Below are positions 45,124 through 56,731 of a stretch of DNA of 64,000 bases, piece by piece. The first letter of the stretch is position 1, and each line of letters starts with the position of its first letter. The position numbers and the translations under genes are program-made. The notes under the pieces were generated by a model that saw only the letters and a list, made by a program, of their open reading frames with translations, searched no databases and was not told the origin of the DNA. The DNA lies in NCBI GenBank assembly GCA_003184365.1, contig NKYR01000097.1, positions 62,001 to 126,000 on the forward strand. Direction: 5' to 3'. This DNA is from Evernia prunastri. Its lineage: Eukaryota; Ascomycota; Lecanoromycetes; Lecanorales; Parmeliaceae.

Positions 45124-46616
45124 ATGTCTCATGCAATCATCAAGAGTAGGCAGGTGAGTCTCGCCTACGCGAGGCGTATACCTCCCCAACAATCAAAGAC
45201 ACCATTTAATATCTCTCCTTCCAGGGTGCCCCCATGAGCGGAATGACCTTGCATCCTCCCTACCCAGCGACCACGGCTGGCCTGGGCGGTCTGCCTACCG
45301 TCGGTCTCGATGTCCCAGTATGCGCCGTTTTCATGGTGCTCTTCATGATCGGCGCCGCCTCCCACATGACCATCTTCCAAACCAACCGAATCAGAGGGCA
45401 CAAGTTCGTCCCCTCGGCCATGCTCTTCGGCTTTTGCATGTCCAGGATCGTCACCATGGTCTTGCGCATCGTATGGTCCATCTATCCAACCAATATCAAA
45501 ATCGCCATTGCCGCCCAAGTCTTTGTTTACGCAGGAGTCGTGCTACTCTTTGTCATTAACATCCTCTTCGCCCAACGCATCACCAGGGCCATCCATCCCA
45601 ACTCGGGCTGGCATCCAATCTTCCATTACGCTTTCATGAGTCTATGGATCCTCATTGTGTTCACTCTCATCGCCCTCATCGTCTCCGTGATCCAATCATT
45701 CTACACACTCAACCTGAACACAAAACGCATCGACCGCGACATCTTACTCTACGGTCAAACTTTCTACGCCGCCATTTCCTTCCTCCCTATCGTACTCGTC
45801 GTCGGCGGGCTCATCATACCTCGCAAGACCCGTGTGGAAAAGTTCGGGAGCGGGCGGTTCAGGCACAAGGTGGTGATTCTGCTCATCTCTGCTACTCTCA
45901 TCTGCGCAGGGGCATCCTTCCGCGCAGGTACCAACTTCGCCGGCGGAGAAAGGCCCAGGACCAACCCAGCCAACTATCAGAATAAAGCATGCTTCTACGT
46001 CTTCAACTTCACCGTTGAGATCATAGTCATCTATCTCTATGTGCTCGCACGGATCGACAAGCGCTTTCACATACCGAACAACAGCCATGGGCCGGGGGAT
46101 TATTCCAGAGAGCCAGGCACCAAAGCAGACATGAAGAGTGAGAGTGCCATGGGCATGGGTACGAGCTCTGGAGAAGAGGTCTCCGATCAGATAAGCATGG
46201 AAGACCTGACTCGAACCGAGAGCGAAAAGCGCAGGATACCGGATGAAGAGAGGGGAATGGCAACCGGCGGAGAAACTGGGCATGGACAGGCACCTGCTGC
46301 AGCACCGATTGATTCAGTGACGCCATCGAGCCCTCCAGTCGCCCAACCTCCAGCCTCTCATCCAGCCGAAGGAGAGCTGAGAGAGGTCAGCGGTACCCCA
46401 GCTCCAGCACTCCATCAACTTCAAGCGACGGCGGTTGAGCCGACCAGCAGCCCGACTCGATCCTATCACCAAGCTGAAGGTCAGGGGACCGAGATGAGCA
46501 GTGTCCCATCCCCAGTCTCCCATCAATTCCCAGAGAACGCGATCGAGACGAGCAGCAGCCCGCCTCGAACCCCTCACCAACCCCAAGAAAGGGTGATCGA
46601 GATGAGCAGGATTTGA
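45124..46616 (+). CDS. DUF3112-family multi-pass membrane protein with repeat tail
   Basis: Two exons: a tiny first exon 45124-45153 (MSHAIIKSRQ) and 45225-46616, joined by a 71-bp intron in phase 0 (473 residues). The family is a fungal multi-pass membrane group of unknown function. DVPVCAVFMVLFMIGAASHM, FQTNRIRGHKFVPSAMLFGF, WILIVFTLIALIVSVI and FYVFNFTVEIIVIYLYVLA are among about seven helices. The soluble tail from residue about 290 is Ser/Pro/Glu-rich; its end holds three degenerate copies of a unit of about 25 residues containing Ser-Ser-Pro, HQ and Glu-Met/Glu-Thr motifs. The tiny first exon is supported by good splice sites and an upstream-only Met. Confidence 0.8.
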
Positions 46617-47400
46617 TGCCAACCAACAAAAAAAAGAAAGAAAAAAAGAAGAGAAAAAAAACCACCACTGCAAGCAACCCACAGCTCCAAAGAATCGGAG
46701 GCGGATGAGCGAAAACATGTACAGCGCGAAAAATGTGTGTACACGGAAGAGATGGGGCAAAGTGAGAGCGGCATTTGGAGCAGCATGGCGACGGCGGATA
46801 CCCTGGGCAGCTACATTTGATACACCGCGTGCATGTGCGACCGGCGCCTTGGAAACCCCATAGACTTTTTATCTTTATTGATCGATACTAACGAAGCCAA
46901 ATCCATCTATATAATTCTCCATCCAATCGCTCTGGCAACATTCGCTCTCTGCCTATCTGCTCTTCTCTCCTCTCATCCTTTCCCTTTTTCCATCCCTGAT
47001 TCTCCCTTTCATTCCCTCCCCTTCCCTCCCTCCCCTCCCTCCTCTCCCTTCCCTTCAACATCCACCATCAACTCACCACAAACCATTAACCACAAATCAA
47101 GAACCAAATCACCACAAACCAACTCACCACGAACTAAATCACCACAAGAATTGAATCACCAAAATTCCAACTCACCATGAAATAACAACACGCTACAAAA
47201 CCAATCTACCATGCCATCGCACGCTTCGGTCCAAATGCGCAGGATCGAGGAGTCGATCTCGACTTCGACCTGGATTAGTTGATGGAGGAGAGGAGAGGAG
47301 AGGAGGGGGGAGTAGAGCAGAGAGGAATGAAGCAGAGACGGATAGTATGGGACAAAGTATAATAGAGTAAAGCAGCGAAGACGGTGTATCATGGAACAGA

Positions 47401-47435
47401 ATAGAATAGAATAGAATAGAATAGAATAGAATAGA
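47401..47435. repeat. (ATAGA)7 microsatellite
   Basis: Seven exact 5-bp units inside a purine-rich tract. Confidence 0.95.
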
Positions 47436-47824
47436 GTAAAGCAGAGAAGACAAAGTAGAGTATAATAGAATAGAGTAGAGCCAGAGACGAGGAGAGTAAA
47501 GCAGAGACGAGTAGAGACGAGCAGAGAGGAGGAGAGTCAAGCAGGATACCACAGAGTAGAGACGAGCAGAGCCAATCAAAGCAAAGCTAGACACGATAGA
47601 GACGAGCAGAGCAGTTTACAGTGTAGACGACGAGACCGGTAGGGTAGGTAGGTTGGGGGTTACGTTGGATTAGATCGGAATTAAATTGGTAGGTAAAAGT
47701 TGGTAGGGGGAGTTGGTAGGTGGAGTTACTAAGGGGGGAGACGGAGGTGCAGACGAAGATGCGGACGAAAGTGGATGAGTTAGTAGGTAGTAGCTAGATA
47801 GCTAGATAGGTAGGTAGGTGTACC

Positions 47825-47848
47825 CTACGCCTACGCCTACGCCTACGC
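47825..47848. repeat. (CTACGC)4 microsatellite
   Basis: Four exact hexamers, directly after a short TAGG-type repeat. This is not a known telomere unit. Confidence 0.95.
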
Positions 47849-47938
47849 CGATGCATATACCGTTCACCGTTTGGTTTACCGTTTACATTTTCCCAGGACA
47901 TCGGGTTCGAGACATCGGGATCGAGAGGGAGAGCGTTT

Positions 47939-47953
47939 GTGTGTGTGTGTGTG
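47939..47953. repeat. (GT)7 microsatellite
   Basis: Simple dinucleotide run. Confidence 0.9.
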
Positions 47954-48157
47954 CATATGCGCGCGTGAGCAAAAAGGGAGGTGTGGGGGGGTGGCCAGGG
48001 ATTGATGGAAGAGGGGGGGAAGGGAGGGATTTTGTACTGGGGGTTGTGGGGGAGGGGGGGTGGAAAGAGGAGGAGGGGGGGTGGAAAAGGGGGGGATGGA
48101 AAAAAAAAGAAAAGGATGAGAAAAAGGGCGGATAGACCAAAAGTTTTGGGAGAGGGT

Positions 48158-48178
48158 TGTGTGTGTGTGTGTGTGTGT
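48158..48178. repeat. (TG)10 microsatellite
   Basis: Simple dinucleotide run about 200 bp after the first GT run. Confidence 0.9.
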
Positions 48179-50211
48179 CTCTGTATTTGTGTGTATCTAG
48201 ATTGCCAGCATGGGTGTGGGCACCCCCTCTTTACGCCTAGAGTGAGACCGTTATCTTGCCCTCGGCAAGACCACCCATCGCTCGACTCGAAGGAAAAATC
48301 AACCGAGCGACGAGGGGAGAGAAACGAACGAACAAACAAACGAACGAATAAACAGATAGAAGGAGAAAGCTATTCCCAAGTCCTGTCCAAGACTCTTTAT
48401 ATCGCGATACCTGTCTCAATGCGAAGTAGCGCACAGGCAACAGCAACCATTTGTCCCTCTCCTTCTGCTCGCCCTTGCTATCCCCTTGTCAAAAAGCCAG
48501 GCGACAAAGCCGTTTCCAACCGTTGACCTTCAAGCAATCCACTCGCCCCCCGGGGGGAGGGGGGTTTGACGCCATTGACTGAACGCGACAAGTCTTCGAT
48601 CTCCATCTACAAGACCGTTCGATAGCGGAGCCGATTACCTACTCTATCAGACGAAGTCAAGGACCTATCACCGACCGCTCCCGCGACACGTGCCTGCCGT
48701 TCCAACGAATCGTCGTCGATGACTCCTGCCCTCCCAGCACCTCTACCCGCTCCATATCGCGCTTTGGCGAAGGGCCAGATCGGGTCGGCGTGCTGTTGTT
48801 GGCGGTGTTGGCTGGCTTGATTCGGCTGAGGAAGTCTGGTCCGGCGGGATGGAAGTTCGTCTTTCGGATGCTCTCGCTCGGGTTTTAATTTTTTTCTTTT
48901 TCTCTTTGATGCCAGAGCTCTGATTTTCCTCGTTGTGAAGGCTTGAGCTTGTGATTGTAGAGCTCTTTGGGGGGGGGATGAGCGACGAGAGCTGCTTGCG
49001 GACTCAGTCGTCTTCTTTTTTTCTTTTTCGGACTCGGTCGTCCTCGTCTTCGCGTTCCAGTCTCGATTTCATTTCGTTTGGCGCCTCTGTAACTTGACCA
49101 TCGGTTGATCATCGCCGTACTCTTGTCTTTCTTGCTCGGGCTCGTTCGACTGATCTTCGATCTTCCTTCTTTAAGCGCTGAGATTCTTTTTCACGATCCA
49201 GTAGATATTGGAGAATGAGGCAACGTAGGCGGAAAAGAACACCTTCCCCAACAAAGCTATGGACACGTACCGATTCCTTTCGCCAGGACATCGAGACTGA
49301 GGAAGGGAGAGCCGAAGAAATAAAAGAAGGGGAGGGAGAGAGGGAGAGAGAGGGAGAGATGTGTGATGTGGGTGTGGGTGTGGACGTCAACGTGAGAAAA
49401 ACGGGCGGGGAGACCGAAGGACTTTTTAGAACCAAAAGGTCGGGCAAAGCCAGGTATCACAGCAGGAAGCCTACAGCGTAGCTGGAATCTAACGACGCGT
49501 AACACCGAGCAAGCAGCCTTTGAACAAAATTCGCAAAAGAACAGCATGCAGGTCCTCACAATTGTAGTTGGAGTGGGTAGTCCGGCGGCGAAAACGATCA
49601 AGCGAGGAAAGATCAAGTTTACATGGCGATCATGGCCGAGTCAGACTACAGCTGTACCTTGGGCTATAATCCGGGATCAATGGCTCCCCTGTGACAGGTA
49701 TCAATCAGGATATCTACCATAAAACTATCAGCATCGTATTAGATATACACAAAGTGTAACAGGCTTCGAACAAACCTTTATCCCGGTAAACATCTCAATC
49801 CTTTCTGATAACCCACCTTGTCACTGATTGCGCTTCAAAACGTGGATGGATACCTAGCACCAGCCTTCCGAAAGCACATAATCCCGGGCCCACATGGACT
49901 CAGTGCAACGCTCAATAACGCTGCGTATCCCTACAATTCCATTTCACAAGAAGAAGCATGATCTCGTATCCAATGCTGGACGGCTGAGTCATCGAGGACC
50001 ACTCTGAGATGACGACTACAGTGTGCTGATGCCACTTCCTCGAGGCCCCCTAGCTGTGAGGTGTCCGTGGGGCCTGGCGTCAGCGTCGGCACTGCAGGAC
50101 ACGTTGAGCGAGACACCGGCCCGCTTCGCCATCTGTCACGCCTGCAACCCCTTCTTGCGACTTTTGGTCTAGGTGAATAATAGTCATCACCGGACAACTT
50201 CCTTCACACAC

Positions 50212-52389
50212 TCAATCCTCCTCCTCGACAAATCGCGATGGAAAAGACTGCTTGAACAAACTTTCATTGAGCAGCCTCACAACATCTACCGGGTTCCCAA
50301 AATTCTCCGGTTGTGTCGCCGGCCCTTCCACCCGATGCTTGAGGTCGACCGTAGCTCCTTTGGCCGTCAAAAGCTCCACCATCTCCCTGTCGCCTAGAGA
50401 ATATGCGATTGACAGAGTTGATTGGCTGTTACCTTCAGCCCCGTTGACATCTGAGCCACAGTCGATGAGAATGGAGACCATGGCCTTGTTCCCGCGTCTC
50501 ACGGCTGCCTTGATGGGGTTGCCATAGCCGGTTCTGCGAGTGTCGAAATCGACCTGGTCAACTTCGAGTAGAGCGATCCAGCTGGGGATACTATTTTCAG
50601 CGGCGATAGTAAGGAGTGTCTCGAATGCTCCACCACTCTAACATTTGAAAGCCGGGTACAGATGGTCTTGGGCCATACCATGAGCATCGGCCTCGCCAGC
50701 ATGCTTGAGATAGAACTTGGCAGCATACTCAGCCAACGACGACCGCATGGAATCCCCACTTATTGTCAACCTGACCGAACGGACGGTTTCTGCGCGACCT
50801 CTCAGCTCCGGCAGCATGAATTAGTGCGCGCAAGACCTTGCTAAAAAGTCATGGCCTGATGATATATGATGCTGTGAGAGCGAATATTCGAATGCTCGCA
50901 GCATTCTAGTTCTCTAACTTTCCTTACTCATTTCCGCAAGTCGTTGGAAACCATTGCCTTGGATGAAAAATCGCTTGGCGGTCTCATGGATTATCTGAAC
51001 ATGGCGTTGTGTTGATCCAACAACACCGTTCCTTTTGGTATGATAGAATGCATGAAGGGCGTCAAGAAGTCCTCGTAATCAGACTCCGTTGGGTTACCTT
51101 GCTTGGGTTGCCACTCCGAATCCATGAGAATCGAACTAGATGCCACATTTGGATCTTGAGATGGTCTGCTAGAGGAAATCGACGGCCTTGCTCACCGGTT
51201 CGAGAGGCTCTGACTAGGCCTCCATTAGCTCAGGTAGCATAACAGTGGCTTTGAACACAGCGACGGATCGAGAGTACTCACGTTGAGCTTCTTCGACGAG
51301 CTGTTGAATCTGAACCCCAACCTGCTGATATCCAGGATCCGATCTGTCTAGGAAGCGGCACATATCCATATGGTTGGCATTGATCGGTTCCAGGCGTTCA
51401 CGGCCAGGGTCACCCAGTTGAGAAGACCAGCTATCAACGACCTAAATCGAACTGTAAGCTACGGAAATGACGGAGATGGGCCAGAGGAGATCACCTTTGC
51501 ATTGAGAGGCCGCATGCCGGCCATGCCTTTACTCTCTTGAAAAGAGTGTATCTTGAAAGTTCTCCTATAAATGAGACGACCAAAGGCTTGCTCCAGCTGA
51601 CTGAGGTTTTGCCCATTAGCGTCGAGGTGCTTGATATTGGACTTTTGAACATCAAAGAGAGCAGCTGCAGCCACTGCAGCAGCTATTTTACCCCAGCCTG
51701 TCCAACTACTACCACGGTGCGGTGTACCCAGGAAGACTAGAGCTGTGGTTGAATCGGCAATGTTTTTCAACTCCACATTGCCCTCTGAGAGGCTAGAATC
51801 ACACAGCATCTTGGAGGAACGTACTTAGTACTAGATGATCTGAAACTAGGCTTCACTCACTTGCTTCAATATAATTCCTATTGGATATCGTCAGCATTGT
51901 AGATATGTGAGGTGCGAAAAGATTGTTGAACTAACCTCCCATAGAATGAGCTACGAATACTAGAGGTCTCGTCCGCTGTAAGGTGACAATGCTGTTAACT
52001 ACTGATAATCGAATGGACCAAGCTCAGTGACCTACATCTTGCCTTCTGGCTCTGTCCAGCGCGAACAGTAAGGCGTTTGCATGTTGATAGAACGTATCTT
52101 GATTGGCAGGACCCTTGAAGAATTTGGTAAAATCCGAGTCATAGCCAAATGTCATGATACGCGCATGTGAGCATTCTTTCGGAAGCAGGTCTTCTGGCCA
52201 AAAGATTGGGCGTTTTTGACTTGTTGTATCGTTCGAAGAAGACACTTGATCGCGTGACGGACTAGGAAAGAAGATTCGAGCGATCTTATGCCTCGATTTC
52301 TCGACCTCTGGAATAGATCTAGCAGTCCAAGTATCCCGTGGATGACCTTGAAGACCGTGGATGAAGACGACGCTGTGAATATAAGCCAT
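50212..52389 (-). pseudogene. Decayed NLR: alpha/beta-hydrolase N-terminus, NACHT missing, ankyrin end broken
   Basis: Five good exons (52389-52036, 51975-51936, 51877-51861, 51809-51495, 51441-51282) encode an alpha/beta-hydrolase effector domain of about 295 residues. It has SVVFIHGLQGHPRDTW at the start, the nucleophile Ser in FVAHSMGG split by an intron, FLGTPHRGSSW and INANHMDMCRF with a likely catalytic His. In fungal NLRs this domain is followed by NACHT or NB-ARC and repeats. Here no Walker motifs exist. About 50.9-51.2 kb reads as scraps such as IIHETAKRFFIQGNGFQRLA, typical of the segment after NACHT, with stops around them. A further frame, interrupted by a TAG near 50.64 kb, holds ankyrin-like repeats (RRGNKAMVSILIDCGSDVN, GDREMVELLTAKGATVDLK) and ends at 50212. 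The hydrolase part could still be expressed alone. Confidence 0.75.
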
Positions 52390-53551
52390 GCAACCCCCAA
52401 ACGGAATACCACCATGTTCCCGAGAGACCTACTCTACGGCTGGAGCGATGTCAGGTTCATATAAGGTCGTCAAACCTGTGCGGTTCACTTCTTTCGGCTC
52501 ATAGGGGACCTCGGGAATGGGGCTTGAATTCCCTCGCTTAGGTGCCTACTCTGATTAGAGATGTGCGGTAGAACTGGGGTACTTGTCCAACCATTCGTCT
52601 TGACTATGGAAACGATTATGAAACTCTGTATCGTCGTAATGAAACACTTGCTACGTTGCGCCAAGATGCTCTTGTGAAGGAAAGGTTTGAAGACCAGCGC
52701 TACTACTAGAGCCTCGGAGACGAGGCTGAGATCAACCTTGTGGCAACTGTGGAGGGATAAGCAGTGCTCTGATTAGCGAACATCTCGCGGTGCGGTAAGT
52801 CTTTCCCCTGCACTGCATCTAGCCCAGCCTCCCCCCCCCCCCCTCCAACCCAGAATGTGATGTCGCTAGTGTAGGGCTGCTTGTTTGCCGACTATTCCTA
52901 ACAAGAAGAACGATCAGTGCCTTAAGTAGGCAGCAATGAGCCGCGCGGTACCATAGTACCTTGTATCTCATGTCTATCTGTGTGTGTGAAAGTGTGAGGG
53001 ATTAAAAGACTCGAATCTCAGAGATCGCCTGCTCGGAATTCTACTCTACGTAGAGGTAAGGTAGGCGTAATGGGAGAGTATCATCTCCAACCCCTTGCCG
53101 ATAGCTTTGTCAAACCTAGGACCAACCGGGTATCCCGGGCTCCTCGTACTCCAAGTAGCCTGCGCTGGTCTTTATGTATGAGACGTATTCCTAGGGACTT
53201 GTGATTTGGACAAGCCATGGAGGTTGGTACATGATAGGCCCCATCGGCCCCGTATGTATGCCGTAATAAGCTTGCGATATGATTGGCCCCCGAAGCGAGG
53301 CACGAGTGTAGGGCAGGCACAGGCCCACAAGTCTGAATTACTGAGACTGGGATACGTGGTAAGGAACACTGGATTCTCTGGTTGACCAAACACCGACCGC
53401 AATAGCCCTAAGGGCACCTCAATGCACCACTATTATATTGAACGTAAAATGAGCATCCTGATGCTCGTAGCCTCCAAGGGGAATCCACTCGCTCTCTCAA
53501 CTCCTCTGGGTGGGCTTGCAGCTCTATTTCCGTGAAGGAGCCATTTGTTTG
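52390..53551. other. Intergenic 1.2 kb with a C13 run
   Basis: 5' side of the NLR relic and 3' side of the ligase gene. A C homopolymer lies at 52831-52843. No supported gene. Confidence 0.5.
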
Positions 53552-55617
53552 TCATAGCTTGGCCCTTCCTCGCCGCCCATCCTTATTCGCCCATTCCCTC
53601 AAAATCTTCCTTTGTATCTTCCCCGCCGCACTCTTGGGCACCTCATCGACGAAGACCACACCAGCCGTCAGATATTTATGCTTCGCAACCTTGCCCTTGA
53701 TCCACTCTTCTATCTCTCCCGCGCTCGCCGCTCCTTTCGACTGGAGCTGCACGTAAGCTCGAGGGTATTCCTGAGTGTCGAAGGATTCTTGGACGCCGAC
53801 CACGCCCGCGTCGGCGACAGCAGGGTGGGTAAGGAGGACAGCTTCGAGCTCGGCAGGAGCGACTTGGAGACCGGAGACTTTGATGAGTTCCTATAACAGG
53901 TCAGCGCCAATTTGCGGACCTAACGTTAGGAGCATCTCGTGTTAGGACAATCTTCACCTTCAACCGGTCCACAATATGAAACAACCCTCTCTCATTATTG
54001 ACAGCCACATCACCACTTCGCAACCACCCACCCTCCAGCATGGTCTCCCTCGTAGCCTTTTCGTTCTTCCAATACCCTGAACTGACATTCGGTCCCCTTA
54101 TATATATTTCCCCCCTTTCCCCCACCCCCCCCTCCTTCCCACTCTCGTCGATCAATTTGATTTCGCAATTCGGTAGCAGTACGCCCACGCTTCCGCTGTT
54201 ATCATCAATGCCCGATGGTGCAATCAACCCTGCACATGTGACCTCCGTCATGCCCCACCCCTGCCCAACATTGATCTTAAACCGTTCGGTACATTCACTT
54301 TGCAGGCTTTGAGATAGTGGTGCAGCGCCAGAAAAGATTTTGGTAATGCTGCTAAGGTCATAATTAGCCGTTGCAGGGTCCTTGCTCATCAGGACCAGAA
54401 TTGGTGGTGCGACTTGGAGCTCTGTGATTTTGTGCTTTTGAACAACCTGAAGCATCTCTTCATAGATGAATTCTGACATGATGTAGACTGGAATGTTGAG
54501 TTTTGCCGCCTGGATGATAGTATTTAGTTGGCCGTAGGCGTGATAGAGTGGGAGGAAGCCGATCCAGCGCTCATCAGCCGTTGGGTATTTGCCTGTTCGT
54601 TTGAACTCCGGTTTCTCGGCGTGTTTGAGGAAGATTGTTTGTTCTGCGTTGGCGATCAGGTTGGAGTGGGTCTGGAGAGTCTCATTAGAGGGAGCACTAT
54701 GGCAAGAGCTGAAAGAGACCTACGATCATGACACCCTTGGGTAAACCTGTGGTGCCACTTGAGTAGTTGACTGTTGCTATCTGCTTCTTCGATTCCCAGC
54801 CTGATAGTCGTGGCCAATTATATCTTGATGCATCACGAGGGCTCCCCAGCATTGAGCGCCAATCTTGAATACCGTCTATGGTCTTATGTTCTATGTCTGA
54901 GAATAGGTATATCCTATCTTCTGGGAAGCCGGTGGCTTTGGCAGCTTTCCGGGCTGGATCGAGAAGAGTGGGATGGACCAAGAGGACTCGGGCTCCTGTA
55001 TTTCGGATCTGGAAGCTCAACTCTGTTCACGGGAGGTAAGCATCAATCGTGACGGTGAGAACACAGATCTTCGTGTGATAGTAGTCCAGACATAATGATC
55101 TATGGCGGCGATGAAGATAAAAATTTGAGTAGATGCCCACAGTCATTACATCTGGATTCTTTCAAAACATATCGCATCAGACGCTGCCGGACTGCAAGCC
55201 TGCACAATCTCTGTAGCATGATCAACGAAGATCTTCCCTACCGTCTGCCGTATACAACGGATTTGCACCACTGAAAATTCGTCCCGAGCCCACAGCTCCC
55301 AAGTACGCTACAGGCACAAAGATATGATTTGGGGATACGAGCATAAGCACATCCCCCTTTTTCACACCCAGATTGTCAAGGCCTATAGCCAATCTCTTGA
55401 TCCATTCTAGGCCGGTCCGCAACGAGAGGTAGGTATCTGGGTCGGCAGCATTAATCCAGAGCGGTCTCTCAGACAACGGGTCGTCGGAGCCGAAGAGGTA
55501 GGTCAGGATGTCTTGCTCCGGGATCTTGAGGTCTGGGTAGGGGGACCGTATGACCATGTTGGCGGTGGCCGCTTTGGGAACGATTGTCCAAAGATGGGGA
55601 GAGTAGTAGGGGTTCAA
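53552..55617 (-). CDS. 4-coumarate-CoA-ligase-like acyl-CoA synthetase (peroxisomal signal)
   Basis: Four exons, 55617-55242, 55022-54724, 54671-53958 and 53890-53552, encode 575 residues in a continuous frame. The protein is an adenylate-forming ligase that activates a carboxylic acid as acyl-AMP and then acyl-CoA. The AMP-binding motif is YSSGTTGLPKGVM; VGQGWGMTE, RSGDV and the hinge with SGLQVAPAELE follow, and the catalytic Lys region is KSAAGKIQRKILRE. Relatives in fungi act on aromatic, fatty or luciferin-like acids; the substrate cannot be read from sequence. The C-terminus AKL is a PTS1 variant, so peroxisomal location is likely. The first intron is long (219 bp). The start may be Met 55557 (MVIRSPYPDLKIPE), which matches relatives better than 55617. 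Confidence 0.9.
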
Positions 55618-56731
55618 GTAGGGATTGGTCCAATCGAGTCAAGGCCAGACATGGGAAGTTCTGTCAGCATGTCATGGTCTTTTGCGCAACAAAGGAGACG
55701 AGAAATTTGAAAAGGAGATTTGAGGCATAGATGAGATGATGGGTCTGTCACTGCACACAGTCGCAGCAAAGATAAGAGGTTGACGTGTTTCACGAAGCGA
55801 GGAGCGAAACAGCCAGGCTCGGATTCGCTATAAAAGACCCGATTGAGACGGTGAGTCTGCTCATTGGGAGTTCGTGGGAACCTTCTAACATTGTTCTAGT
55901 AAGCTCCTAGCAGACGTCCGAGAGGTCGTCGCGCGGGCCATGTCATGCGGGGAAAAGGTCCAGGCATACTCTTTGCCGAGGTGATCGCTTAAGAGCTGGG
56001 AGAGCCAATGAATGATGGGTTGAAGCTCCAAAGGTAGGAAAAAGTAGAGAGCTCTGTCCGATGCCAAGAGGTAAGTAGTTGCATTGGTGATCGCCTTGTG
56101 AAATTATAGGCCAGTTTAATCATATCATAAGGTACTCTATAAGGTACCTTAGTGCAAGCTGATCAGATTTGTGATAGCCAGAAAGGTTGTTCACTAGTAG
56201 AAGTATATGCACTCGCTACGAGTACGGTATGGTCTACTTACTCTACACTTTACATTCTATAGTCTACAGTACCGAGTGATGTAGAGAGTAGAGTACATAG
56301 AGACGGTACGAGTAAAGTGGAGATTACGTGTAACATTTGAGACTTAGGTATTACTCTAAGTTATTCTATTTTTATAATTATCAACTTAGAGTACTCTACG
56401 GCTTCTCGGCGACACTTACGTCGTCTCCGAGGCTTGGACAGCTTCGACCACCTCGTCGCAATGCTTGAGCCACCGCTGCATCATCAATCAAGAAATCATC
56501 AATAATGCCTCGATACATTCAGCATAGGGAGCAGCCTCTGCTACCCATTCTCTATCATGTCTTACCTCCGCCCTCTGCGCAGCATAGGTCTCAGATTCCC
56601 CAAGACAGAAGCACTCCACTGGCCCGGCCGACAATCCTCCAATCTACCGTCCATCTACTGCACAGCTGACATATAGTCACCTTCTGCCCTCTTTGCTCCT
56701 CTCAACTTTGGTCCATTAACACCTATTTGCC
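55618..56731. other. Intergenic 1.1 kb with short inverted repeats
   Basis: 56.1-56.4 kb is AT-rich and built of recurring TCTAC/GTAGAG words. Imperfect inverted repeats pair about 56223-56250 with about 56281-56310, and ACTCTAAGTT (near 56354) with AACTTAGAGT (near 56382). It may be a relic of a small transposon; no coding capacity. Confidence 0.5.

Larger units (their letters stand above)
46617..49930. other. Low-complexity, microsatellite-rich region without a supported gene
   Basis: 46.9-47.07 kb is a C/T-rich tract, followed by an A/C-rich stretch with repeated ATCACCACAA words to 47.18 kb. 47.28-47.6 kb is purine-rich with recurring GAGACGAGCAGAG words. 47.7-48.15 kb is G-rich. Microsatellites are listed separately. 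Open frames here are biased-composition artefacts (poly-Ser/Leu/Tyr or Gly/Lys). The C/T tract is the kind that precedes fungal transcription starts, but no convincing coding region follows it. Confidence 0.6.

Noticed and set aside
47825..47848. Telomere-like repeat
   Set aside because: CTACGC is not the usual fungal TTAGGG/CCCTAA unit and has only four copies between ordinary genes.
47883..48526. Several overlapping frames of 80-180 codons
   Set aside because: Products are runs of Gly/Lys/Arg or Pro/Phe/His caused by microsatellites.
49931..50197. 88-codon frame just beyond the end of the NLR relic
   Set aside because: No domain, and it follows a clear stop of the ankyrin frame.
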